From contig JAJDXV010000033.1 of the NCBI GenBank assembly GCA_022823085.1, positions 17,333 through 81,332 of the forward strand: a DNA stretch of 64,000 bases, read 5' to 3'. Under the pieces are notes generated by a model. The model was not told where the DNA came from, searched no databases, and saw only the letters and a list, made by a program, of their open reading frames with translations. This document shows, in pieces, positions 27,977-38,300 of this stretch. Origin of the DNA: Candidatus Poribacteria bacterium. Its GTDB lineage: Bacteria; Poribacteria; WGA-4E; WGA-3G. The translations under genes were made by a program, and so were the position numbers. Every line of letters begins with the position of its first letter. Positions within the stretch are counted from its first letter, which is position 1.

Positions 27977-29275
27977 ATGAATAGTTACTACATCGAATCC
28001 TTCAAAATAGAAAAACTGTGGAGCTATCGAGACATTGATCTAACTTTTAACGACGATGTAAATATACTGATAGGTCCGAACGGTTCTGGCAAAACCACTA
28101 TTTTGCACCTTCTTCATGCTATCTTATCAGGTGATCTACGAAGTGTCGTAAACTTTAATTTTCAACAAGCAAAAATCGGATTGAAAAGTTTCAAAAGTAA
28201 TTCTGTCCGCACTATTAAGGTTAATATTGGAGACGAATCCTTGAAACTCAAGGTAGGACAGAGAGAATATAGTGCCCCTATAGATATTTTTTCCGACCGA
28301 AGACCGATCCGATTCCCTCTCCGCTATCTTTATGAAAGAGATAACGTTATCAGGAACATGCTATCAGAGGAAATTGATGGCGAATCAACTCCAATAGTTC
28401 CTCTGGTTTGGCTCCCTGTAAGTCGTTGTTTACCTGTAACAGAAGATGAGGAAGAAAGGTATAAGAGAAAAAAGCCTTTAGAATCAGTAGACTTACGCCT
28501 TGAGGATTTATTAGAAGGTCTTTCTCGCTATCATTCCACCTTAAACGCCCAACTTTCTGAGCGTTTTAGGGAATTTGAGCGTCAGGTTCTATCAGTAATT
28601 CTTTTTAGTAAAAAACACGACCAACTTAAGTCAATACGTAACTCAGTGTTTCACTCGCCGCCAACAGAAGCAGAGAAGGATCAATTATTAAATGCTTTTG
28701 AAGCTGCCGGGTTCTTAGACGAATCGATGCAAAGCAGAATTGACGATCATTTCGCTGCATTCGATGCTGCAAAAAAGGTGTTTCCCCTGATTTATGCAGG
28801 AAAAGACATTCCCTTGGAATTTGAAGATACCTTCGTAATTCCACTTATAGGTCGAACAAAAGCTATGGTTAAATATGCAGGAGAACTTGAAGAGGATAAA
28901 GAACGAATTTTTGCCTCTTTACAACTTTACGAAAAAACAGTTAATTCATTTTTCTATGACAAGTCCATTAAAGTTGATAGGAACGGTATTTTAAACATTA
29001 AGTCGTCCTCGCCATCAGAATTAAACTGGCGCCTCCTCTCTTCCGGAGAAAAACAGGTTTTGATTTTGCTTACGCAAGCCCTCCTTAAATTTGATGAACC
29101 AGTCGTTTATATTGCGGATGAACCAGAATTGTCATTGCATGTCACTTGGCAGGAAAAACTTTTGGAATTTTTAGTAACACTTGGCGCACAGAAACAGATA
29201 ATCGTTGCAACGCACTCTCCTGATATTGTTGGAGAATTCCATGATAAAGTGATAGATTTGCGGAGGGAAACTTGA
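27977..29275 (+). CDS. AAA_15/OLD-type ABC ATPase, AriA-like (PARIS-like)
   Basis: NILIGPNGSGKTTILHLLHAIL; LLSSGEKQVLILLTQALL; VYIADEPELSLHVTWQEKLLEFL; IIVATHSPDIVGEF; overlaps downstream DUF4435-like ORF. Confidence 0.8.
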   Translation: MNSYYIESFKIEKLWSYRDIDLTFNDDVNILIGPNGSGKTTILHLLHAILSGDLRSVVNFNFQQAKIGLKSFKSNSVRTIKVNIGDESLKLKVGQREYSAPIDIFSDRRPIRFPLRYLYERDNVIRNMLSEEIDGESTPIVPLVWLPVSRCLPVTEDEEERYKRKKPLESVDLRLEDLLEGLSRYHSTLNAQLSERFREFERQVLSVILFSKKHDQLKSIRNSVFHSPPTEAEKDQLLNAFEAAGFLDESMQSRIDDHFAAFDAAKKVFPLIYAGKDIPLEFEDTFVIPLIGRTKAMVKYAGELEEDKERIFASLQLYEKTVNSFFYDKSIKVDRNGILNIKSSSPSELNWRLLSSGEKQVLILLTQALLKFDEPVVYIADEPELSLHVTWQEKLLEFLVTLGAQKQIIVATHSPDIVGEFHDKVIDLRRET

Positions 29276-29481
29276 TTTTGTTTTCTCGAACCCACTCGGG
29301 GGATGCAGCAAAATATCTTTTTTATTCAGAAATTCTCGTTTATGTTGAAGGTTATACTGACATCCCTTTCTATAATGAAGTTCTCCAAGGTTATAATTGT
29401 CGGATAATATCAAAAAAAGGAAAACCAGAGCGAGAACCTTTCAACAGAAGTATGGCATTCAGTGAAAACCCGCGACCATAA
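29272..29481 (+). pseudogene. Truncated DUF4435 (AriB/TOPRIM-like) effector remnant
   Basis: TTG start overlapping ATPase stop; LVYVEGYTDIPFYNEVLQGYNCRIISKKGKPE then loss of family-like sequence and stop at about 70 aa. Confidence 0.65.
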
Positions 29482-29716
29482 CAGTCTGAAAAGACGATTG
29501 CATAAAGCAGTCCGAGAAGCAGAAAAAATTCGTCAAGCACAATCAAGCACCAGTTCGTAGTCGTGCTATTCTGCGGCGTACTCGCTCAAATGCGAAGTGC
29601 ATTATCGCACGTCAAGACAATCACTTGTAATTCCATAAACCTATTACTTCTATCAACACAGCGCAAGCCTCAAATATAAATTTGCCTTTACAAATTATAT
29701 ATGTTATTATATATAA

Positions 29717-30245
29717 TGTATACTGAAATTAATAAAAACCACCCTATAATCATGATAATCTCGTAAACCCCGATTCAAAGAATAAAATGTTACACTTTTC
29801 GCCTTTTTTTTCAAATACGAACCCATAACACAATCGCCTCTGAACCCTTACAATGACTAAGTTTATCGCAATAACCTATCCATACCCAATGTTACACTGG
29901 TGTAACATTTTAAGGACAGACGCAGTGCCGGAAATTAAAGTCCCTGATAAGCGGACACCTGCGATCGCAACCCGAACCGGAACCGCCCGAACCTGAATCG
30001 ATAGTCCCGAACCCGTCGCAGAAAAAGTATGACGCAGATTTTTGCGCACAAAAAGAAATTTTGCGTACAAAAAAAATTAAAGTGCCTCTATGACAAAAAT
30101 CACAACAGCAGTTTTTGCGTACAAAAAAAATTAAAGTGCCTTGAAGATACAAAATGTATACTAAAATTAATAAAAATCACCCTATAATCGTGGTAATCCG
30201 ATAACCTCGTAAATCCCGATTCAGAAAAAAAAATGTTACCACTTT
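29717..30245. repeat. Diverged duplicate of a ~90-bp AT-rich segment (about 29717 and 30151) plus a ttttgcgtacaaaaaaaattaaagtgcc pair
   Basis: atgtatactgaaattaataaaaaccaccctataatcatg... vs atgtatactaaaattaataaaaatcaccctataatcgtg... Confidence 0.8.
29888..29909. promoter_or_regulatory. Operator-like palindrome AATGTTACAC-TG-GTGTAACATT
   Basis: 10-bp perfect arms; extra half-site AATGTTACAC at 29786..29795. Confidence 0.55.
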
Positions 30246-30348
30246 CCATGATAATATTTTTTTTGTAGCAGAAATCGCACAAAAAACACCAGAAAACCCA
30301 TACTATGACTGGGTTTCCAACCATAAAGAAAAAGATACCAAAAAACCA

Positions 30349-30374
30349 AAAAAGATACCATTTGGTATCTTTTT
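30349..30374. terminator. Bidirectional terminator-like hairpin AAAAAGATACC-ATTT-GGTATCTTTTT
   Basis: 11-bp stem flanked by A and T runs. Confidence 0.55.
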
Positions 30375-30458
30375 GAGACGAAAACACAATCGAACCTCAC
30401 ACAGAAACCGCTTTACATCGCGTGAACCGACAATTAAAAACGAATTCCGCTATTTTCC

Positions 30459-30487
30459 TTGATTTATCAGCAATATACTGCTATAAT
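30459..30487 (+). promoter_or_regulatory. Putative promoter TTGATT-17-TATAAT
   Basis: ttgatt tatcagcaatatactgc tataat, 85 nt upstream of the Crp/Fnr-type gene. Confidence 0.6.
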
Positions 30488-30572
30488 TAAGGGCAGAGCA
30501 GACCGAAATATTTGCAGCCGACACTCATAACAAACACACGGTCAACCAGAAAACCGACGGGATCATCACGCC

Positions 30573-31541
30573 ATGGCGACACAACGGAAAATTCCAGAAA
30601 GATTCTGGTGCGTGAAACAGATACATATCTTCCGAGACCTCTCCGAGGACGACGCAGACGCACTCAAACAGATAACGACCTTCAAAACACTGAAGCACGG
30701 AGACCCCGTTTCCGACGAAGGCGTTTATCTGCTGAAGGAAGGACGTATCAAAATCTACGAAACGCCAACTGAAGGTGAACCCGTTACTTTAGAGGTTATG
30801 GAACCCGGCGAAATCTTTGGCGCGATTGCGTGGGACGACAACGAAACAGACCGGAACATCACCGCTGACACACTTACAGAAGCCGTTATCGGTATTGTCA
30901 GCGCAAAAAATTTCCAATACTTTCTGAAGCGGAAAATCCATTTAGCGATGCCGTTCAAACGACCGCTACACGAGCGGGTACTGTCCGCTATAGATGCCTT
31001 AATCCGTCGGTTAGACAGCACATCCAAATGGACACCCATTGAGACATCAGGCACTCTGCTCGCGACGCAGCTGCACCGTCTCCGAAATGTGTTGTTCAAA
31101 TGGATAACCGGACGGCGAAAACAGCAAGGCAAAACGACGAACCCATTTACAAACGTTGCGTTTCGGAGTCCCGAATCGCGGCTCGCGCTCCTATTACGGA
31201 ACTATGCCGACGCGCCGAGCCTAAACCGCACGCTGACCGAGCGCGGTTCGCAGTGCACACTACACAAACTCTCAGCGAAAAAATTAGCACGCTTAACCGG
31301 CTGCTCCATCGAGAAAACGGAAACACTCCTAAACCAGTTCAAACAACACGGAATCCTTGAAAAACGGTACCGACGCATCCAGATATTAGACCCTTGGCAC
31401 CTAAAAAAGACTGCCAACGCAAGAATGGCATCGCTACCCCCAAAAATTACTAACATAGAAACCGATAAAAACGAAGAGAACAGCGAAAATTATGAGCAAA
31501 ACGAACCCTTACTTGCAGTTCGACCAACAGATGGTCGGTGA
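30573..31541 (+). CDS. Crp/Fnr-family cyclic-nucleotide-binding regulator
   Basis: IFRDLSEDDADALKQITTFKTLKHGDPVSDEGVYLLKEGRIKIYETPTEGEPVTLEVMEPGEIFGAI; C-terminal HTH LARLTGCSIEKTETLLNQFKQHGILEK. Confidence 0.85.
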   Translation: MATQRKIPERFWCVKQIHIFRDLSEDDADALKQITTFKTLKHGDPVSDEGVYLLKEGRIKIYETPTEGEPVTLEVMEPGEIFGAIAWDDNETDRNITADTLTEAVIGIVSAKNFQYFLKRKIHLAMPFKRPLHERVLSAIDALIRRLDSTSKWTPIETSGTLLATQLHRLRNVLFKWITGRRKQQGKTTNPFTNVAFRSPESRLALLLRNYADAPSLNRTLTERGSQCTLHKLSAKKLARLTGCSIEKTETLLNQFKQHGILEKRYRRIQILDPWHLKKTANARMASLPPKITNIETDKNEENSENYEQNEPLLAVRPTDGR

Positions 31542-32871
31542 TATCTATACTTCACAAGAGGTGATGGACAATCTGACTGTCTTATGCGATGAATACGGCG
31601 CACGATTCGCCGGAACACCAGAGGAATACGCAGCCGCAAACTTTATCGCAGACTGCTTCAAACGATACGGACTCCAGAACGTCAGACTCGAAGACTACCC
31701 CTATGCAGGGTGGACGCGCGGCACGGCGACGCTTGAGGTACTCGAACCCATCCGCCGAAAACTGCACTGCATCTCGCTCCCGTACTGTCCCGCTGACGAC
31801 ATCACAACCGAACTGGTCTCTGCTGGACACGGAAGCCCCGCGGAATATGAGGCACTCGGCGACACCGCCATCGCGAGGCTGGTTATGGCACAGAGTACCT
31901 CACCACCAGACCTCGGCAGATGGGTCCATCGCAAGGAGAAATTTGAACGCGCGGTACTCGCTGGCGCATGCGGATTTATCTTCGTTAGCGAACACCCAGG
32001 GGTCGGCCCCGAAACAGGGAGCCTCCAAAACAATCAAGAAGCACCCATCCCAGGGATATCCGTCTGCAAAGAAGACGGCGAATTCCTAAAACGACTCCTC
32101 GCGCGGGACGCTGGAACAGTCACATTGAAACTCAAAACGACCGACATCAACGAACCGCGCACGTCATGGAACGTCGTCGCAGACCTACCCGGTCATGAAA
32201 ACGGTGCGGAGATGGTCATTGTCGGCTGCCACTACGACGGACACGATATCTCGCAAGGCGCGCACGATCCGGCATCAGGTATGGTCTCCGTGATAGAAGC
32301 CGCACGCGTCCTGTCCGCTTACGCAGGGAACTCGCTCAAACGTACCGTCCGGTTCATCGCCTTCGGAACAGAGGAAATCGGACTCACAGGCGCGTTCCGA
32401 TATGTTGACGCGCACGATTCCGAATTGGATAATGTCCGGTTCATGCTCAATATGGACGCAGCAGGCGGCGCAAGTCGTAAAGGCATTGTCCTACACCAAT
32501 GGGACGCATTAGGACCGTTCTTTAACACTGCACGCGAACAGATGAACGCCGAAATGCCGGTCGGACAGAAAGTACATTCTTACTCCGACCATTTTCCGTT
32601 TTTCTTAAAGGGTGTCCCGTCAAGCCATATCGGCGACCCGGAGGCACTGCCTTCCGGTAGAGGTTTCGGGCATACAGCTTATGACACACTCGAAAAAGTA
32701 AAATTAGAGAATTTACGTGCCGCCAGCGCAGTCGGTGCAAGGATAGCACTCCGATGCGCCAATGCCGACGACTTCCCCGCCAAACGGCGATCCCTGGAAG
32801 CTGTCCAAGAAATCGTTGATACCGATCCAGGGTTAGAAGGCTATCGTATCTCGCTAAAGTTAACAGGCTAA
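31492..32871 (+). CDS. M28-family metallopeptidase with PA-like insert
   Basis: VIVGCHYDGHDISQGAHDPASGMVSVIEAARVL; FIAFGTEEIGLTGAFRYV; SYSDHFPFFLKGVPSSHI. Confidence 0.9.
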   Translation: MSKTNPYLQFDQQMVGDIYTSQEVMDNLTVLCDEYGARFAGTPEEYAAANFIADCFKRYGLQNVRLEDYPYAGWTRGTATLEVLEPIRRKLHCISLPYCPADDITTELVSAGHGSPAEYEALGDTAIARLVMAQSTSPPDLGRWVHRKEKFERAVLAGACGFIFVSEHPGVGPETGSLQNNQEAPIPGISVCKEDGEFLKRLLARDAGTVTLKLKTTDINEPRTSWNVVADLPGHENGAEMVIVGCHYDGHDISQGAHDPASGMVSVIEAARVLSAYAGNSLKRTVRFIAFGTEEIGLTGAFRYVDAHDSELDNVRFMLNMDAAGGASRKGIVLHQWDALGPFFNTAREQMNAEMPVGQKVHSYSDHFPFFLKGVPSSHIGDPEALPSGRGFGHTAYDTLEKVKLENLRAASAVGARIALRCANADDFPAKRRSLEAVQEIVDTDPGLEGYRISLKLTG

Positions 32872-32907
32872 GTTTCGGAAAGAAAAAGTTTTGGTCAAAA
32901 GTAGATT

Positions 32908-34338
32908 ATGATACGCTTAGGTCGCAATTATAACAGTCCAACCTCGCTGCGACTGTGGCTGCTCTTTATATTCGTGGGCACGTTCTGCAACACCGCGTAC
33001 ACAGCAGAACCCAGTCATGCAGCGACACAAGAGACCGTAACCGCATCGCGGCGCACCGCCATCGTTACAGCCGTCGCGAAAGCGAGTCCCGCGGTCGTTA
33101 ACATCAGTGCTGTCCGCACCGTTGAACAGCTAACGCTCTCTGACGAATGGTTCCGGCGGTACTGGGGCGAAATCCCCTACCCGCGAAGGCGTTCGCTGCG
33201 TGAAGTCGGTTCCGGGGTCATCTTTGATAAAAAAGGATATATCCTAACGAACCAGCACGTCATCGAAAACGCAGATAGCATCACCGTTACGGCACCCGAT
33301 GGACAGAAGTTTACAGCACAGGTCGCAGGATACGATTATCTCTCAGACCTCGCCGTTTTAAAGGTAGACACAGACACAACACTACCGGAGATTCAGTGGG
33401 GCGACTCTGAATCTCTCTTAATAGGGGAGTGGGTGGTCGCCATCGGCAACCCATTCGGTTTATCGATAGGCGACGCGCAACCTTCCGTAACAATCGGCAT
33501 CGTCAGCGCAACACAACGCTCGCGAACCGTTGAAAATTTTCACCACGAAAATCTGATTCAGACAGATGCCTCCATTAATCCAGGGAACAGCGGCGGCGCG
33601 TTGGTCAACATCCATGGTGAACTCATCGGTATAAACACCAGCATCCATTCAACCAGCGGCGGTTCACAAGGTGTCGGCTTCGCTATTCCCGCGAATAAGG
33701 CGAAGAAAGTCGTCGAACAAATCATCGAATACGGCAGCGTCGTCCCGCCGGACCTCACACTCGAAGTCCAAAACATAACCGAAGAATTGGCAGAAAAACT
33801 GTCAACACCGATGAATACTGGGGTCTTGGTATCAGAAATAGAGAAACGGAGTCCGCTTAGCAATGCCGGCATCCGACGCGGCGATGTCATTAGCAGCATT
33901 TCAGGGCATCGCATAAGGCGTAAAGAAGATTTTTACGCACTCACACGTCTGCTACCGATCAATCAATCCATAAAATGTGAATTCAGTCGTCGCGGTAAAG
34001 ATAAACAAACCGAATTCAAAATAAAAACTCGGCAATGGCGTTATACACCCCAGGGATGGGGTATCACATTGGCACAACTCGACAAGGATATGGCACGTAA
34101 ATACCAGATACCCGGTGTCATCATCACACACGTCGATAGAAACAGCAGATTGAAGGACAGGCTTAAACGCGGAGACCTCATCTATCGAATAAACGATACC
34201 GGTATCTATTCACTCGAAATTTTTAAACTCGTTGATGAAAACATCCGTTCTCAATACAGGGCACGCCTCCATTTTGAACGAGACGGTGTCCGTGATACCA
34301 TTGAGCTCTTTTTTAATAGAAACAATCGCCGGAGATAA
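32908..34338 (+). CDS. S1C trypsin-like serine protease with PDZ domain(s) (HtrA/DegP-like)
   Basis: GSGVIFDKKGYILTNQHVIENAD; DLAVLKVD; LIQTDASINPGNSGGALVNIHGELIGINT; PDZ GVLVSEIEKRSPLSNAGIRRGDVISSISG. Confidence 0.93.
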   Translation: MIRLGRNYNSPTSLRLWLLFIFVGTFCNTAYTAEPSHAATQETVTASRRTAIVTAVAKASPAVVNISAVRTVEQLTLSDEWFRRYWGEIPYPRRRSLREVGSGVIFDKKGYILTNQHVIENADSITVTAPDGQKFTAQVAGYDYLSDLAVLKVDTDTTLPEIQWGDSESLLIGEWVVAIGNPFGLSIGDAQPSVTIGIVSATQRSRTVENFHHENLIQTDASINPGNSGGALVNIHGELIGINTSIHSTSGGSQGVGFAIPANKAKKVVEQIIEYGSVVPPDLTLEVQNITEELAEKLSTPMNTGVLVSEIEKRSPLSNAGIRRGDVISSISGHRIRRKEDFYALTRLLPINQSIKCEFSRRGKDKQTEFKIKTRQWRYTPQGWGITLAQLDKDMARKYQIPGVIITHVDRNSRLKDRLKRGDLIYRINDTGIYSLEIFKLVDENIRSQYRARLHFERDGVRDTIELFFNRNNRRR

Positions 34339-34345
34339 GTGTTCT

Positions 34346-34568
34346 TATAGTCGTCAGTTTTCAGTTAACAGGTTTCAGTTAACAGGTTTCATGTAACAAT
34401 TCACCGGTTAGGGGTGTACTCCAAGTTAGAATCAATGTTACAGAATAAATCATCAGGGGGAATAATTATCAGTCATCGGTTATTCGTTATCGGTTAAAGA
34501 GGTACTTTTTTTTCACAAAAACCTCTTTTAACTGACAACTGACAACTGGTAACTGATAACTAAAAAAT
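34346..34568. repeat. Heptamer-based repeat element (gttaacaggtttca x2; ctgacaa/ctggtaa/ctgataa) ending at a start codon
   Basis: Period 7/14 visible; inverted core ttaaagagg...cctcttttaa. Confidence 0.8.
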
Positions 34569-35285
34569 ATGAAACTCCAACTACCGACACTCATCGCCGT
34601 CTGCCTTTCTATTCTGATCATTGGCATTATCTACTTTTTTGCCAAAGACGAATCCCAATTGGGTGTCGCTGTCAATTTGGAAAGTGAAGAGTTCAAACAG
34701 ATGCGCACACACGCCAAAGATGCGTTTAACGCCAAAAAATACCAACAAGCAATCGAACTTTACAACCAAGCCATAATCATGCGTCCCGAAAACGCCGAAG
34801 TCTTTAACGACCTCGGAGCCGTCTATTATCAACAAGGTCTTGAATACGCCGGCCCGAACTGGCCCTCATGGGAAAAAGAATTGAGCAGCGAATCACGAGA
34901 CAACGCAATAGCGGAACTCAAAAACGCTATTGACAAAACCGACTCCGGCTCCATTGTACTCAAAACACGACATGAAGCAGTCGCTGATGCCATCGAAGCA
35001 GAAGCCAAACAACTCGGCGGCGAGGTATACAGACAACGTTGGGAAAACGAAATTACGCTTAACATTCTCATCGGAGAAACAAAAGTATATCTGTTACGCG
35101 CACGCGACCATTACATGCGCGCATTAGACCTGAAATCGACACATAGCGTCGCATATCGCAATCTCGGTTCGTTTTATATGAAAGTCGGCAAAACCGATAG
35201 AGCGATCGACTTCTACCAAGAAGCGTATAAACTGGACCCACGCGATACCGAATTACAAGAATATCTGAACCAATTCAGAAAATAA
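34569..35285 (+). CDS. TPR-repeat protein with N-terminal membrane anchor
   Basis: N-terminal TM; KKYQQAIELYNQAIIMRPENAEVFNDLGAVYYQQG; RNLGSFYMKVGKTDRAIDFYQEAYKLDP. Confidence 0.88.
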   Translation: MKLQLPTLIAVCLSILIIGIIYFFAKDESQLGVAVNLESEEFKQMRTHAKDAFNAKKYQQAIELYNQAIIMRPENAEVFNDLGAVYYQQGLEYAGPNWPSWEKELSSESRDNAIAELKNAIDKTDSGSIVLKTRHEAVADAIEAEAKQLGGEVYRQRWENEITLNILIGETKVYLLRARDHYMRALDLKSTHSVAYRNLGSFYMKVGKTDRAIDFYQEAYKLDPRDTELQEYLNQFRK

Positions 35286-35327
35286 TACACAAGTTCTCTG
35301 TCCACAACGTAGGCGAGGAAACGGCGT

Positions 35328-38300
35328 ATGCAGCACAAACTCTGCGCAAATTGTGGGTTTTTAAATCCATCATTCAAATTTTGCGGTGAATGCGGCACAC
35401 CGCTCAACGCGCCTTCGCGCCCACGTGAATTACCGACACCCGATACAACCGCCATCGAACAGGCACTACCACACGGTGCGGAACGCCGACAACTCACAGT
35501 CCTTTTCTGCGATATTGTCGACTCCACAGCATTCACCGAAAAACTCGATCCCGAAGAACTCCGAAACCTATTAGAGATATATCGGACCTGTATCATGGAG
35601 GTGGTCTTAGCACAAAACGGACACATCGCACGCTACTTCGGGGACGGTATACTCGTCTATTTCGGTTACCCCGCCGCACATGAAGATACAGCACACCGTG
35701 CCGTGAGGGCTGCACTCGGTATCGTCGCCGCTATTAAAACACTAAACCCGTACCTCCATACAACCTTCGGTGTAGAGATCAGCGTCCGTATTAGCATTGA
35801 TACAGGACGTGTCGTCGTCTGGCACATCTCCGCGCAGGAATCACCGGAAGCCATCGACATCGTCGGTAAAACACCGAACCTCGCCGCAAGGATGCAAAAA
35901 CTCGCATCACCGAATACCATCGTGATTGGGGATACAACACACCAATTGGTTGACGGCTTTTTTGAATGCGATGCGCTCGGGGCATCCGCACTACGTGGTA
36001 TTTCGCAACCCGTCAACATCTATCAGGTGTCCGGTGAATTCCCCGCCCAAAGCCGACTCGATATCGCCAGTGAGAGTGGACTCACACCGCTGATCGGACG
36101 TAAACATGAGGTCGAACACCTTAAACAGAGTTGGACACAGGCACTCGCAGCGAATGGACAAGCACTCCTTATTGAAGGCGAAGCCGGTATCGGAAAATCG
36201 AGATGTGTACAAGTCATTCAGGAACACGTTGCAAACCATCCGGAGGCTGTCACTTTAGAAGGTAGATGCTCGCAATACTACCAGAACAGTCCGCTGTACC
36301 CTATCCTCTCGCTGTTCCAAGAACATGTTGTACAGTTCACCAATACCGACACCGCAGAAGCGAGGCTCGAAAAACTCGAAAATTTGCTCCAAGACTATAG
36401 CGTTCCAACTGTCGAACAGAACGAAAACGCGCAAGCACATATACCAGAAACGCTGCCACTCCTCGCCGAATTATTGGAGATACCTTTTGAAATACAGCGC
36501 CAAACGGAAACCGGTATCGGTATCCATCCATACAGTAGACCGATTGAGCAGGACACATACCCTTCCGGCTGGCGGCGCAGACAGCGACGACAACAGACAC
36601 TCGAAGTCCTCGTCGAAGTACTCCTGAAGATGTCGGAACAGAAACCGATCCTCTTCATCGTAGAGGACCTTCACTGGATCGATCCATCAAGTATCGAATT
36701 CCTCACACTTTTAATCGCACGGATCCAAAATGCCCGAATCTTCGTGGTCCTGTCCTGCCGCTCAGACACACACCATTTTCGGAACAGCGCGCAATCCAAT
36801 GAGGAACAGAACACACAGACAGGTACAGATGAGCGACTCGCAAACAATACCGTCGACAAAGAAACGCTGAAGAAACTGCTGCAACCGGCATGGGCAAATA
36901 CACTACCGCTGGAACCACTCACGCCGCCACAGGTAGAGACAATGATCCAACACGTTGCAGGCGATACGCGATTACCATCAGACTTATTGACAAAAATCGT
37001 CGAAATGACGGAAGGGGTCCCGCTGTTCGTCGAGGAACTCACACAGATGATGCTCGAAGGCGATACCTTGGCACTGTCTTCGGAGGCAACAGACGCAAGC
37101 GGCACAACAGCACAAACAGTAACTGTCCCTGTAACACTGCAAGACCTCCTGACAACACGATTAGATGAACTCGGTCCCGTCAAGGAGATCGTACAACTCG
37201 GCGCAACGCTCGGCAGAGAATGGACAGCCGAACTCCTCCACAAGATCGCCTCCGGTGTCGAACTCGGAAACGATACTTTTACCGATTTCGTAACCCTGAA
37301 GGCTGAACTCGATACATTAGTAAACGCCTATATCCTCAATCGAGACAAGATCTCGGATAGCCAATTCCGCTATACCTTTAGACATCCGCTGCTCCGCGAG
37401 ACGGCTTATCAAGCACTCCTAAAAAGCACGCGACAGCAGTACCATCAACAGATCGCAGAGGTCCTCCAACGCGAAGACGGTTTCCAACCCGAACTCGTCG
37501 CATATCACTATACCGAATCCGGACTCTCCGAAAAAGCGATCGACTATTGGCACCGAGCTGCACACCGCTCCTTAGAACGCTCCGCCAACGTCGAGGGTGT
37601 CCGACATATCATGCAAGGGTTGGCAGCACTCGAAACACGCTCAAAAAGCGTCAACACAACGGAAGAACAGGAAGCCGTCCAACGGCGTGAACTCGAACTG
37701 CAAACGACGCTCGGCACAGCACTCATCGCAACCAAAGGGTACGCCTCCCCAGAGGTCGAAGTCGCCTATACACGCGCACGCGAACTACTTGAAACACTCG
37801 AAAAAACGGAGGAGACAACTTCAAAAAATGAACCCGATACCTCGCTCGATGAGATAAAAGACCTCCGCTTCCCGATACTGTTCGGATTGTGGCTCTCACA
37901 TGTCGTTCGCGGCAGACTCCTCTCCGCACGCGAACTCGGTGAAGCCTGTGTCGCTATCGCAAAACAAGCGGAAAACCAAGCCTTTGAAATTGAAGCGCAT
38001 CGCGCACTCGGCGCAACACTCTACTATTTGAGCGAATTCAAAAGTGCATTAGCGCACATGGAGAAAGGCATTGAATACTATCAACCCCAGCACCACCACT
38101 CAGTGCCAGCGTTCCTCCACTATGTCGCTGAACCCGGTATGACACTCCTCGCCTACTCCGCACCCGTACTGTGGTGCCTCGGCTACCCAGCACAAGCCGA
38201 AGAACGGCTTAACAAAGCAATGGCGATCGGAAAAGATTCAAACCATCCATTTAGTGAGGCAGTATCGCTCCATTTCAAAACTGTCTTCTATCAATACCGA

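Noticed and set aside
29400-29425. A7 run in the DUF4435 ORF as a programmed -1 frameshift site
   Set aside because: The -1 frame closes quickly and the useful continuation is +1, adding only about 50 aa without restoring a recognisable effector
18286-29500. Defence island interpreted as a prophage
   Set aside because: No capsid, portal, terminase, tail, lysis or integrase genes were recognised
36671-37243. Antisense ORF of 190 aa inside the cyclase/AAA/TPR gene
   Set aside because: Composition reflects the opposite strand of a well-supported coding gene; no RBS or domain
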